From JAJECS01 sp965243625 (GTDB lineage Bacteria > Chloroflexota > UBA11872): 64,000 nt of DNA. The notes under the pieces were generated by a model. That model searched no databases and was not told the origin of the DNA. It saw only the letters and a list, made by a program, of their open reading frames with translations. The translations under genes and the position numbers were made by a program. The stretch covers positions 2,418,001-2,482,000 of the forward strand of contig CBDEVI010000002.1 in NCBI GenBank assembly GCA_965243625.1, in the 5' to 3' direction. Of this stretch, positions 54,963-62,721 are shown piece by piece (the stretch's first letter is position 1; each line of letters begins with the position of its first letter).

Positions 54963-56294
54963 ATGGCTGCGCCCATGCGCCCTGCGTCCGTCAAGGCCGT
55001 GACCTACAGCGCGATGTGGGCCTTCTTCGTGCCGTTGGCGGCCTCGCAGGTGCTGCAGCAGGTGCGGCACCCGCTGCTGGACGCGGGCATCGCGCGTGGT
55101 CTCGAGCCGGCGGCGTCGCTGGCCGCCTTTGGCGTGGTCAGCGGCGTGGTGCAGATTCTGGGTGCGGCGGGCATCGCGGTGCAGAGCGCCTACCTGGTGC
55201 TCGTGCGCGGGCGCCAGTCCTATCACTTCATGCGCCGCTACACCGCCGTCTACACCCTGGGCATCGTGGGGCTGACGCTGGTGACGGCGCTGCCGGGCAG
55301 CGGGCCGTGGTTCTTCGAGCAGCTGATGGGCACGCCCCCGGCGCTGACGCCCCGCGTGGTGCAGATGATGCAGATCGCCGCGCTGGTGCCGGTCTTCAAT
55401 CTGGCGCGGCTCTTCTACGTGGCGCAGCTGGCCCATCTGCGGCAGACGCGCGTCGTGTGGGTGGCGCCGGCGGTCAGCATCGCCTTGCTGACCGTCCTGG
55501 CGCTGGGAGTCATCCCCAACGTGCCGGTGGCGGCGAGCGTGGCGGGCGCGACGGTCTGGCTGGCGATCGCCGCCGTGGAGGCGGTGGTGCTCGGGTGGCT
55601 GGCCCATCGCGCCTCGCAACGCGCGCCCTACGGCGACGATCCGGGCGGACAGCCGCCCCTCGACGTACGCCAGGTGACCTGGTTCGTGCTGCCCCTCATC
55701 GCCACCCAGTTCTCGCTGGCGGCGGGCCTGCCGCTCACCAACGCCGGACTGCTGCGGCTGGACGATCCGGAGACCTCCGTGGCGGCCCTGCGCGTGGCCA
55801 TGAGCCTCATCATGGTCAGCATGGCCGCGCTGGCGACGCTGCGGCAGGTAGTCCTGGTGATGGCGCAAGACCCCGGCGATCACACGCGCGTGCGCACCTT
55901 CGTGGTCGGCATTTCGGCTGGTCTGACCGCGCTCATGGCGCTCATCGCCTTCACGCCCGTGGGACGGTTTGCGCTGGAGGGCGTGATCGGCGCGCCGCCG
56001 CACGTGGCCGAAGGGGCGCTGCCGGCGCTGCAGATCTTCGTCGCGGTGCCCGCCGTGATGGGGCTGCGGCAGTTCTACTCCGGCCTCACCATGCACCAAC
56101 GCCGCACGTCCCTGGTGGCGGCAGCCGCCCTCGGGCGGCTGGTACTCATGGCCGTCCTGTTGTTCGTCCTCGCGCCCGCCGCCGCGCTTGCCGGCGCCTG
56201 GGTGGGAGCCATGGCCCGCACGGTGAGCATGGCCAGCGAGTCGGCGGCGGCCTATGCGATCGGCCGGCGCTACGTCGGCCAAGCGATGCGCTAG
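54963..56294 (+). CDS. MOP/MATE-superfamily transporter, ANKH-like
   Basis: A 443-residue integral membrane protein with about twelve predicted helices. The N-terminal segment AFFVPLAASQVLQQVRHPLL and the following AASLAAFGVVSGVVQILGAAG resemble the start of MOP-family exporters, particularly progressive-ankylosis (ANKH)-like members, with the second half-repeat starting WFVLPLIATQFSLAAGLPLT. Loops are short, and there is no ATP-binding motif, so transport would be driven by an ion gradient. Known relatives move organic anions such as citrate, drugs or lipid-linked sugars; the substrate here is open. ATG 54975 is an alternative start. Confidence 0.72.
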   Translation: MAAPMRPASVKAVTYSAMWAFFVPLAASQVLQQVRHPLLDAGIARGLEPAASLAAFGVVSGVVQILGAAGIAVQSAYLVLVRGRQSYHFMRRYTAVYTLGIVGLTLVTALPGSGPWFFEQLMGTPPALTPRVVQMMQIAALVPVFNLARLFYVAQLAHLRQTRVVWVAPAVSIALLTVLALGVIPNVPVAASVAGATVWLAIAAVEAVVLGWLAHRASQRAPYGDDPGGQPPLDVRQVTWFVLPLIATQFSLAAGLPLTNAGLLRLDDPETSVAALRVAMSLIMVSMAALATLRQVVLVMAQDPGDHTRVRTFVVGISAGLTALMALIAFTPVGRFALEGVIGAPPHVAEGALPALQIFVAVPAVMGLRQFYSGLTMHQRRTSLVAAAALGRLVLMAVLLFVLAPAAALAGAWVGAMARTVSMASESAAAYAIGRRYVGQAMR

Positions 56295-56414
56295 CGCTCC
56301 TACCGACCATGCTAGGCTCGCGGCCCCAAATTGCTACGACTGTGCGAGGTGTTGGCACACCGGGCACATACGGATCGCGTACCCGGAAGTCTTGCCGACA
56401 GGCTGGAGGTTGCA

Positions 56415-56795
56415 GTGCCACCGTTTACCGTACGTGAAGCGTCAATCCTGCTCATGATTGGACATAGCTACCTCGAATGCGGAGATGCATATACAGCTGC
56501 AAGGGCTGCTTGGCGTGTCAATCCCGCCCGTGCCAGTAACAGGCTGGTGATCGCCCATGCTGGACCGGTTCCGATTCCAGGTATTGCTCGCTGGGAAGTG
56601 CTGGGAGTCTTTCGGCCGACTGAATGGTTCTCCGCAGAGCCGGAGGACTTCCCCGAATTGCAGCCTCCAACGGTGGACCGGTGGGGATTCGACGGAACTG
56701 AAGCGTCATGCGCCGACCTCTATCTGGGACGAGTCGTGCCAATTCGGTACCGCACGTCACGCAATCCCGTTCGTTACGCCGATCCATGCCAGTAG
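56415..56795 (+). CDS. Conserved hypothetical protein (126 residues), accessory-type
   Basis: GTG 56415 is preceded by GGAGG (56405-56409) at five bases, the best ribosome site in this area. The protein contains LLMIGHSYLECGDAYTAARA and a core where a residue row W-x-V-x-G-V-F-R-P-T-E-W leads to VDRWGFDGTEA and DLYLGRVVPIRYRTSRNPVR. This organisation resembles small proteins found scattered near mobile and defence genes (W-F-x-G followed by Y-x-G-x-x-V-P and a terminal N-P-V-R-Y), but I cannot name a family. GC content is lower than in the surrounding genes. It overlaps the next small gene by ten bases. Confidence 0.6.
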   Translation: MPPFTVREASILLMIGHSYLECGDAYTAARAAWRVNPARASNRLVIAHAGPVPIPGIARWEVLGVFRPTEWFSAEPEDFPELQPPTVDRWGFDGTEASCADLYLGRVVPIRYRTSRNPVRYADPCQ

Positions 56796-57025
56796 ACGCC
56801 GACAGCTTCGTGGTGCATGAGAACTTCGGCCCCTGGACCTACACCCGGATCCATCGGTGCTCGTGCTCTCACGCAAAGACTGCTGGGCACTGCACTCAAA
56901 ACACGCGGTGGCATCCCCTCAAGGGCGGCAAATACGACACCTACGCGGACGCGCACGCAGCGGCAATTGCCTGCCGCCAGCCGGACGGGCCGTATACCTG
57001 CCGAGTTTGTTCCCCACATAGGTGA
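56786..57025 (+). CDS. Small cysteine-rich (zinc-ribbon-like) protein
   Basis: A 79-residue protein overlapping the preceding gene by ten bases. It has an N-terminal beta-like segment (DSFVVHENFGPWTYTRIH), a CSC plus GHC cluster (RCSCSHAKTAGHCTQ), an RWHPLKGGKYDTYADAHAAA segment and a C-terminal CRVCSPHR. Six or more cysteines with histidines nearby suggest a structural zinc site. No precise family is recognised. The overlap and similar, lower GC content suggest the two genes arrived together. Confidence 0.5.
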   Translation: MPVDADSFVVHENFGPWTYTRIHRCSCSHAKTAGHCTQNTRWHPLKGGKYDTYADAHAAAIACRQPDGPYTCRVCSPHR

Positions 57026-57122
57026 GCCGTATCACCTAGGCAAGTCGCTCTGACAGGAGCCGCCACAACCCGGTCATGACCAAATTGGTGAGGGACCTGC
57101 CGACTTCGTGATCCTAGAGGCC

Positions 57123-58082
57123 TCAGCCGCCACGGTCCTTCCGCAGCGCTTCGATGAGCGCATCGTTTCGAGCGGCGACGTAGCGCTCGAACTCGCCAGG
57201 TTCCCAGGTGAACAGCCCCCGGCCCTCGCGCGCCCCCGTGTGACCGGCCGCCACGGCTTTCTCCAGAAATGCGGGCGGCTCGTCGCTGGCGTCGAGGTCC
57301 GGCCCCAGGTAGGTGAAGATCTGGCGATAGACGTCCAGCCCCGCCATGTCGGCCTGGCGCATGATGCCGAGCACCGGAATGCGCCGCGCCAGCACGCCCT
57401 TGATGAGCACGTCGATCTCCTCGGCGGTGGTGACGCCCTTGTCGATCAGGCTCAGGGCCTCCCGCGCGAGGGCGAACTGCAACCGGTTCATCAGGTAGCC
57501 CGGCAGCTCCTTGCGGATGTGCACCGGCCACTTGCCGAGCGATTCGAGCACCTCGCGCAGGCCGTCGATCGTGGCCGCGTCGGTGGCTTCACCGGGAGCG
57601 ATCTCGACGATCGGGAGCAGGTGCGGCGGGAGCATCCAGTGGGCCAGCGCCACGCGCTCGGGGTGCGCGCAGCCGCTGGCAATTTCAGTGATGCTGATGC
57701 TCGACGTATTGCTGGTGAGGATGGCGGATGGCGGGCAGAGCCGGTCGAGCTCCGCGAAGACATCCTGCTTGATCTCCAGGTCCTCGGCCACGGCTTCCGC
57801 GCCGAAGTCGGCCCCGGCCGCCGCGTCGGCGAGAGTTTCCGCGGCGCGCAGCCGCCCCACGATCACATCCACGTCAGCGGCGGAAATCACGCCGGCGCGC
57901 ACCAGGTCCTGCGCGTCCTCCCGCGCCTCGGCAATGGCCGCTTCGGCTCGGCCGGGCGCGGCGTCGTACAGCGACACCTCGAAGCCGCCGCGCGCCAGCT
58001 CGAGTGCGATCCCATGACCCATGCGTCCGGCGCCCACCACCACGGCCCGGCGCCCATTGCCCGCGTTTGAATCAGTCGTCAC
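57123..58082 (-). CDS. 3-hydroxyacyl-CoA dehydrogenase family protein
   Basis: A 319-residue NAD-dependent dehydrogenase. GTG 58082 places the Rossmann motif (RAVVVGAGRMGHGIALELAR) near the N-terminus. The catalytic region is SNTSSISITEIASGCAHPER and HWMLPPHLLPIVEIAPGEAT (the H-F-x-N-P-P-H equivalent), and the C-terminal domain has PGYLMNRLQFALAREALSLI. Typical members oxidise 3-hydroxybutyryl-CoA or longer substrates; related enzymes act on hydroxy acids, so the precise substrate is open. The longer frame to 58232 covers the divergent promoter region. Confidence 0.88.
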   Translation of the reverse strand: MTTDSNAGNGRRAVVVGAGRMGHGIALELARGGFEVSLYDAAPGRAEAAIAEAREDAQDLVRAGVISAADVDVIVGRLRAAETLADAAAGADFGAEAVAEDLEIKQDVFAELDRLCPPSAILTSNTSSISITEIASGCAHPERVALAHWMLPPHLLPIVEIAPGEATDAATIDGLREVLESLGKWPVHIRKELPGYLMNRLQFALAREALSLIDKGVTTAEEIDVLIKGVLARRIPVLGIMRQADMAGLDVYRQIFTYLGPDLDASDEPPAFLEKAVAAGHTGAREGRGLFTWEPGEFERYVAARNDALIEALRKDRGG

Positions 58083-58164
58083 GGTCCCGTCCCCCGCTGC
58101 GTTCCACCGGCAATATGAGCATAAGCCCCGCGGGCCGGGGAGATACACTGCCGGCGTTGGCCGC

Positions 58165-59115
58165 ATGACATCCACAGACACCACCGGGACGCCCTCCGCA
58201 GCCGGAGCGACGGACGGCCTGCTGGCCCCCATTGCCGCGGCCTTTGCGATTGCCGCTCGTCCCGGAGTGCTCGGTCTGGGATTGGGGGCGGGGGCGGCGA
58301 TCGGTGCGCTCGGCGGCTGCGCCGTCGCGCTGGCCTACATCCGCTCGCCCGCGGCCATTCCCTTCTTCGTCATCGCCGCCGCCCTCATCGTCGTCGCCTG
58401 GTCCATATCGGCGGGCGCCGTGGCAGCGTCGAGCCGGCGGGACGCCACGCTCGCGGCGGGGCTGCGACAAGCCTTCGGGCGAGCCGTCGCGCTCGTGGCG
58501 GCGGCCATTCCCGCCGCGCTGGTCGTGGGCGTGCTGCTCGCGGCGCAGTTGGGCGTGTTCGCCCTCACGCAGATGGGCGCGCGCGGGCCCCTGGGCGAGC
58601 TTCCGGACCGGCCATTGGCGCTGATCGCGCTGGTCTACACGTTGATCATTGCCATGAACGTGATGGTCATCGTCCCCACCGGCGCCCTGCTGTGGCTCGT
58701 GGTGCCGCACGTGATGGCCGGCGCCGGACCCGGCGCCGCGCACGCGCGGGTGCGGGCCGCGTGCTGGACGCGTCCCGGCCTGGTGCTGCGCACCATGGTG
58801 GGCGTGATCACCATGGCCAGCGCCGCCGCCGCCGCCCTGCTCGGCATCGCCGTGCTCGGCCTGGTGGTGGCGTCGTTCGCTCAGATTCTCGGCGCGGGCG
58901 AGACCTTCCTGCTGCGATTCTCCGAGCCCCTCGTGTCGGACATGTTCATGACGGTCACGGTCGACAACCTGGCGGCGGTGGTCGTGATGGCGACCGGCTT
59001 CGGCGCGGCCATCGGCGCGGCCACCGGCCCCAGCAGCATGCTAGGGGTCGCCGGCGGCGCCTATCTCGCGCGGCACGTCGGCGAGGTCGAGCCGGAGGCC
59101 GCTCCCGAGGGATAG
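58165..59115 (+). CDS. Multi-pass membrane protein of unknown function
   Basis: A 316-residue, Ala/Val/Gly-rich protein with about six hydrophobic helices (GVLGLGLGAGAAIGALGGCA, VALVAAAIPAALVVGVLLAA, LIALVYTLIIAMNVMVIVPT, LLGIAVLGLVVASFAQILGA). ATG 58165 was chosen; the upstream part of the frame lies over the divergent gene. Arginine-rich short loops fit an inner-membrane protein. No motif points to transport or catalysis. TACACT (58144-58149) could be its -10. Confidence 0.6.
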   Translation: MTSTDTTGTPSAAGATDGLLAPIAAAFAIAARPGVLGLGLGAGAAIGALGGCAVALAYIRSPAAIPFFVIAAALIVVAWSISAGAVAASSRRDATLAAGLRQAFGRAVALVAAAIPAALVVGVLLAAQLGVFALTQMGARGPLGELPDRPLALIALVYTLIIAMNVMVIVPTGALLWLVVPHVMAGAGPGAAHARVRAACWTRPGLVLRTMVGVITMASAAAAALLGIAVLGLVVASFAQILGAGETFLLRFSEPLVSDMFMTVTVDNLAAVVVMATGFGAAIGAATGPSSMLGVAGGAYLARHVGEVEPEAAPEG

Positions 59116-59141
59116 GCTCCCGGCGCCGAGTCGACCCGTTG

Positions 59142-59228
59142 GCATTCCGAACAACGTGAGGAGTCTAGAGTCTCTGGCCTCACGGCCGGGGTCGTGGATC
59201 TGCGATTCCTCGCTGCGCTCGGAATGAC
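59142..59228. repeat. Family A inverted-repeat element, variant
   Basis: Left arm GCATTCCGAACAACGTGAGG / AGTCTAGAG; right arm GATTCCTCGCTGCGCTCGGA / ATGAC, with a longer centre than the 82-83 bp copies. A further right-arm end is at 59240-59250. The 59116-59276 gap has no gene. Confidence 0.75.
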
Positions 59229-59276
59229 GGATTGGGCGCTCGGAATGACAGAGGGTCTGCTGCGAAGAATGGCCGC

Positions 59277-59468
59277 CTAGCCGCAGGCGCCGAAGCCGCA
59301 GGCCGGGCAGACGAGGCAGAGCCCCTGCGCGCGCAGCGGCGCGGCGCAGTCGGGACAGGTCGGCGCCGGCCGCCGGATGACGGGCGGCGCTGCCGGTGGA
59401 CGCGGTCGCACATCCCCGATGCGTGGAGGGGAAAGCGTCGCCGCCGGCGGGTCTTTGAGGGGAGCCAT
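59277..59468 (-). CDS. Small zinc-ribbon protein
   Basis: A 63-residue protein. The N-terminal half is proline-rich and probably disordered (PPAATLSPPRIGDVRPRPPA). The C-terminal half is a compact zinc ribbon: CPDCAAPLRAQGLCLVCPAC, then GFGACG, a C-x2-C...C-x2-C arrangement similar to the C-terminal zinc ribbon of B12-dependent ribonucleotide reductases and other nucleic-acid proteins. It has a well-placed promoter whose -10 ends six bases before the ATG, so the mRNA should be leaderless. It is not in an operon. Confidence 0.65.
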   Translation of the reverse strand: MAPLKDPPAATLSPPRIGDVRPRPPAAPPVIRRPAPTCPDCAAPLRAQGLCLVCPACGFGACG

Positions 59469-59474
59469 GGAGGC

Positions 59475-59503
59475 AGTATAGCAGCTTGTTCGGTATTTGT
59501 CTG
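59475..59503 (-). promoter_or_regulatory. Promoter of the zinc-ribbon gene, leaderless arrangement
   Basis: On the minus strand CAGACA (59498-59503), 17 bases, TATACT (59475-59480), then GCCTCC and ATG. -35 matches four and -10 matches five positions. Confidence 0.6.
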
Positions 59504-59698
59504 GTATGACGCAGAGCGATCGCCACGATCCCAGACGGCGTCAGCCTGCATCAGATGGACGGCGGCGGCGTGTGGAGTGGTGCACATAGGCAGGTTGTCA
59601 GCGTGACGATGCTTACACTGCGGTCCAGATGCGTTCGGAGCGGGGCCGATGCGTCGCGCTAAGCGCCAGTCTGTCGTTTGAAGGGCAAGCTAATCGAG

Positions 59699-62593
59699 AT
59701 GAATGGACGCCTGGTGCCTAGTCGATCGCGTGGGCGCCGGATGGGGCTGGCGGCCGTCGTCGCGGCGTTCACGGTGCTGCTGGCGCTCACACCCCAAGCC
59801 CGCGCGCTGGATTGCGAGGGCGTCGACCTTGACGACGGATGCCTCTTCACGATCACCGGCGGAGACACGCCCGAGACCGATGACGGATTCGCCGTAACCA
59901 ATACCGACGGCGTGCCGCTCTGGGACTTCGTGCGCGACAAGAGCGCGCAGGCGATCGGCTATCCCATCAGCCAGCGCTGGACCGACGGATCTTTCACCTT
60001 GCAGGCCTTCCAGAAGGTGATCCTGCAGTGGGACCCCGGCAAGCAGCGCATGAACTACTACAACACGCTGGACGTGCTGGCGAATCGCCATCCCGACGTC
60101 GAGTTGCCCTTCGTGCCGGCCCACCAGGTGCTGGAAGCGGATAGGGGCGCGGACTTCGCCAGCATCACGCGCAACCACCTTGCGCTACTGGAGCAGAACG
60201 AGGCGATCAAGGACCGATTTCTGAGCGAGCCCGATTGGCTGAATCTCTATGGCCTCCCGATCAGCTACGAGGAGCGGGAGGTCGATGGCCAGGCGGGCGG
60301 GGTGCAGATGCTGCGGGCGCAGCGCACAGTCTTCGTGGTCTGGAACGTCCCGGCCCCCGGCACCACCGTCGGCCGAGTGAATCTACAGAACGTGCCGGAC
60401 AAAGTGAAGAAGCTCAGCAACGTGATCATTCCCGACGCGGCGAAGGTTCCGGCTTCTCGTGACGGCAGAATCAACGCAGCGATCGAAGAAATCGCATGGG
60501 TTCGGGACGGTCTCGGACATGGTGAGGCAGCTCGAGTCGAGCAACTCCGCGAACTCGCCACATTGTCCCCGCCGGCCTTCCGGGCGCTGGTGCGGAACCG
60601 CGGAATCCATGCGACATCGGCATATGGCCGGGACCTAGAACCTACATACACGGTTGGGGAAATCATCGGGCACATCGCGTTCATAGCGCGTGGGAGTCCG
60701 GGAGCCGCCGAGACAGTCACGACCATGCCGTTTCTCGACACGTTCGACGGGCTCGATATCTTCCCCTTGCGGACGCTGCTGACGATTCTCTGGTTTGCCC
60801 CGGATGAGCTGGAACCGACCGTCTGGCATTTGGCGTCGGTCGGGGGGATCACTGACGATCAGCGATTGTTCGTGCCGCTCATCCACCTCAGACAGAGGCA
60901 TCCAGGGGCAGCCCAAGCGATAGAGGCATTGCATTGGATTCGGGACGGAATAGCTCCACCATCGCTCGACAGTGAGGGCACTCCAGCGGCAATGGACGTC
61001 GAGTTTCGCCACGAACCCTGGGTGCTCATCGACATGCTGGAGTGGCAGCTGCGAGGCTACGGCGGCCATCTCGAAACGCTGCTCAGCCGACCGTGGTTTC
61101 AGGATGGCCTAGACCAACGTGAATACGGGATTGTGTTCGCAATGATGTCGGAGATTAGCCCCAATGACAGCCAGGCAGCTCTCCGGATTCTGAGGATGCC
61201 GTTCTTGGAAACCATCGGACCAGGTGACTCGCAGATATCTGACATTCTCTATGCCGCCGCGTTCGAAAACGTATTGCAGAAGCTGTTGTCGCAGCCGGCG
61301 TTGCGAAACGGCATTGTTGATGGCCAGCTAGCGGTCGTGGCGCTGGAATACCTCCGTCTGCGCGACCCAAGCGCCGCAGAAAAGGTAATGGGTCTGCCGT
61401 GGATTCGGGACGGCGTGGTCGCAGCGGAGGAATACCGACTTCTGGCGTTGCAGAGGATGGCCTTGGAAGCCCCTCTGGTCTTCGAAGCGGCTATCAGCAA
61501 GTCGTGGATAGCGGACGGCATCGACACGCGCGAGGTTTCAATCGTTGATGACCTCACGTACATAGGAAACAAGGATCAGCAGCTGGCCGTGCGCATCTCG
61601 GGAATGCCCTTTCTCGAGGATGTGGATGCTCCCGATGTAGCTGCGGTGGGATGGCTGGCGTATTTTAGCGACCAGCACCGCCGAGGCTTCTTGGACGGGG
61701 TCCTTGGGCACGCGACGCTTGCCGGCGGAATCCACGACGAGCATGCGTCCTTGGTCTCAGCACTGTTCCAGGGCGCAAATGGACTGTCGACATCGGAGAG
61801 TCGCAGGGCGCTCTTGGCCACCCTCTTCAATCCCGAAAAAGCCGTTGCCGAGGAGCGAACCATCACGCTGCCGCATGCCGGCGAGGTGGTCTTGTCGGTG
61901 GTTCGCCTAAGGGACACCCCATCGAACCTCATGCACTTGCTGGAGCGCGCGGTGCGAGGCCATGAGGAGTTCATGGGAACGGCGTTCCCCGTGGACTATG
62001 TCTCCATGGTAGTCGCGGATATCGGTCGGTCAGGAGCTGGAGCGAGTGGCTCTATCCATATTGATGCTTCGTCGTTTAGTGATTTTGCCGCAGTGATCGC
62101 TCACGAGGTGGCGCACATCTATTGGGCGTTTGCTCCGGTATGGCTACAGGAGGGACCTGCGGTGTTTCTGGAATGGATCGCGCTGAATAAGGAACACCTG
62201 CCGTTCGACTTCACGCTCGGTGAAGACTCGTGCTCGTCTGCACGCAACCTTTCCGAGCTTGAAAGCAAACCCGTATCTGAAATTGGAACTCACTCGGTTT
62301 GCAACTACAGTATGGGATTTGGGATGTTTTATGAGTTGTATCAAGTCTTGGGTGACGCCGAGTTCCGGCGGGGATTTCGAGAGCTGTTTCTGAGGTTGGA
62401 TGCAGATACGCCGCATTTCGTGAATTCGGCAGAGCGGTTCCGGGCGCTTGATGGAGGTTTTGCCGAGCCGGAGTGCTCGGGTGCAGGCAGGACCCCGTGC
62501 TATCTGCGAGCCGCGTTTTTCACCAGCGCCCCCAACCCGGAAGTGGCGGCAAGGGCCTGGCATGTGATCCACCGCTGGTACTACGGCCCATAA
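59699..62593 (+). CDS. Secreted gluzincin-like metallopeptidase with shared exported module and WxxDG helical repeats
   Basis: A 964-residue exported protein (signal GLAAVVAAFTVLLALTPQAR; ATG 59699 preferred, 59741 possible). Residues ~39-249 are the module shared with the gene at 1260, colinear without gaps. Residues ~255-700 are helical repeats of about 50 residues marked by W-I/V-x-D-G-I/V (WVRDGLG, WIRDGIA, WFQDGLD, WIRDGVV, WIADGID) alternating with M-P-F-L motifs. The C-terminal domain has HEVAH (62102-62116) followed by WLQEGPAVFLEW, the HExxH plus distal Glu of the MA-clan gluzincins, so a zinc peptidase is likely. After codon ~250 the DNA is less GC-rich, so the tail may have another origin. 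No partner gene is adjacent. Confidence 0.8.
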   Translation: MNGRLVPSRSRGRRMGLAAVVAAFTVLLALTPQARALDCEGVDLDDGCLFTITGGDTPETDDGFAVTNTDGVPLWDFVRDKSAQAIGYPISQRWTDGSFTLQAFQKVILQWDPGKQRMNYYNTLDVLANRHPDVELPFVPAHQVLEADRGADFASITRNHLALLEQNEAIKDRFLSEPDWLNLYGLPISYEEREVDGQAGGVQMLRAQRTVFVVWNVPAPGTTVGRVNLQNVPDKVKKLSNVIIPDAAKVPASRDGRINAAIEEIAWVRDGLGHGEAARVEQLRELATLSPPAFRALVRNRGIHATSAYGRDLEPTYTVGEIIGHIAFIARGSPGAAETVTTMPFLDTFDGLDIFPLRTLLTILWFAPDELEPTVWHLASVGGITDDQRLFVPLIHLRQRHPGAAQAIEALHWIRDGIAPPSLDSEGTPAAMDVEFRHEPWVLIDMLEWQLRGYGGHLETLLSRPWFQDGLDQREYGIVFAMMSEISPNDSQAALRILRMPFLETIGPGDSQISDILYAAAFENVLQKLLSQPALRNGIVDGQLAVVALEYLRLRDPSAAEKVMGLPWIRDGVVAAEEYRLLALQRMALEAPLVFEAAISKSWIADGIDTREVSIVDDLTYIGNKDQQLAVRISGMPFLEDVDAPDVAAVGWLAYFSDQHRRGFLDGVLGHATLAGGIHDEHASLVSALFQGANGLSTSESRRALLATLFNPEKAVAEERTITLPHAGEVVLSVVRLRDTPSNLMHLLERAVRGHEEFMGTAFPVDYVSMVVADIGRSGAGASGSIHIDASSFSDFAAVIAHEVAHIYWAFAPVWLQEGPAVFLEWIALNKEHLPFDFTLGEDSCSSARNLSELESKPVSEIGTHSVCNYSMGFGMFYELYQVLGDAEFRRGFRELFLRLDADTPHFVNSAERFRALDGGFAEPECSGAGRTPCYLRAAFFTSAPNPEVAARAWHVIHRWYYGP

Positions 62594-62686
62594 GCCCCCG
62601 CTCGACAGCCGACCACAGCGCCGGGGCGGAGAGCCCGTGATCGCGGGTCAGGCAATGGCCTCCCCAGGACAGCCGGCAGCCGCGCC

Positions 62687-62692
62687 TATACT
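62687..62692 (+). promoter_or_regulatory. -10 element TATACT of the M20 peptidase gene
   Basis: A five-of-six -10 box 29 bases before ATG 62722, with a purine-rich TGAGGA between; this is a normal leadered arrangement. No clear -35. Confidence 0.45.
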
Positions 62693-62721
62693 TCGGCGCC
62701 CCACCAGCTGAGGATCCGCCC

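Noticed and set aside
54753..56282. Long upstream extension of folE on the minus strand
   Set aside because: Antisense to the flippase gene with low-complexity His/Arg/Gln composition; folE has a proper start with AGGA at 54752.
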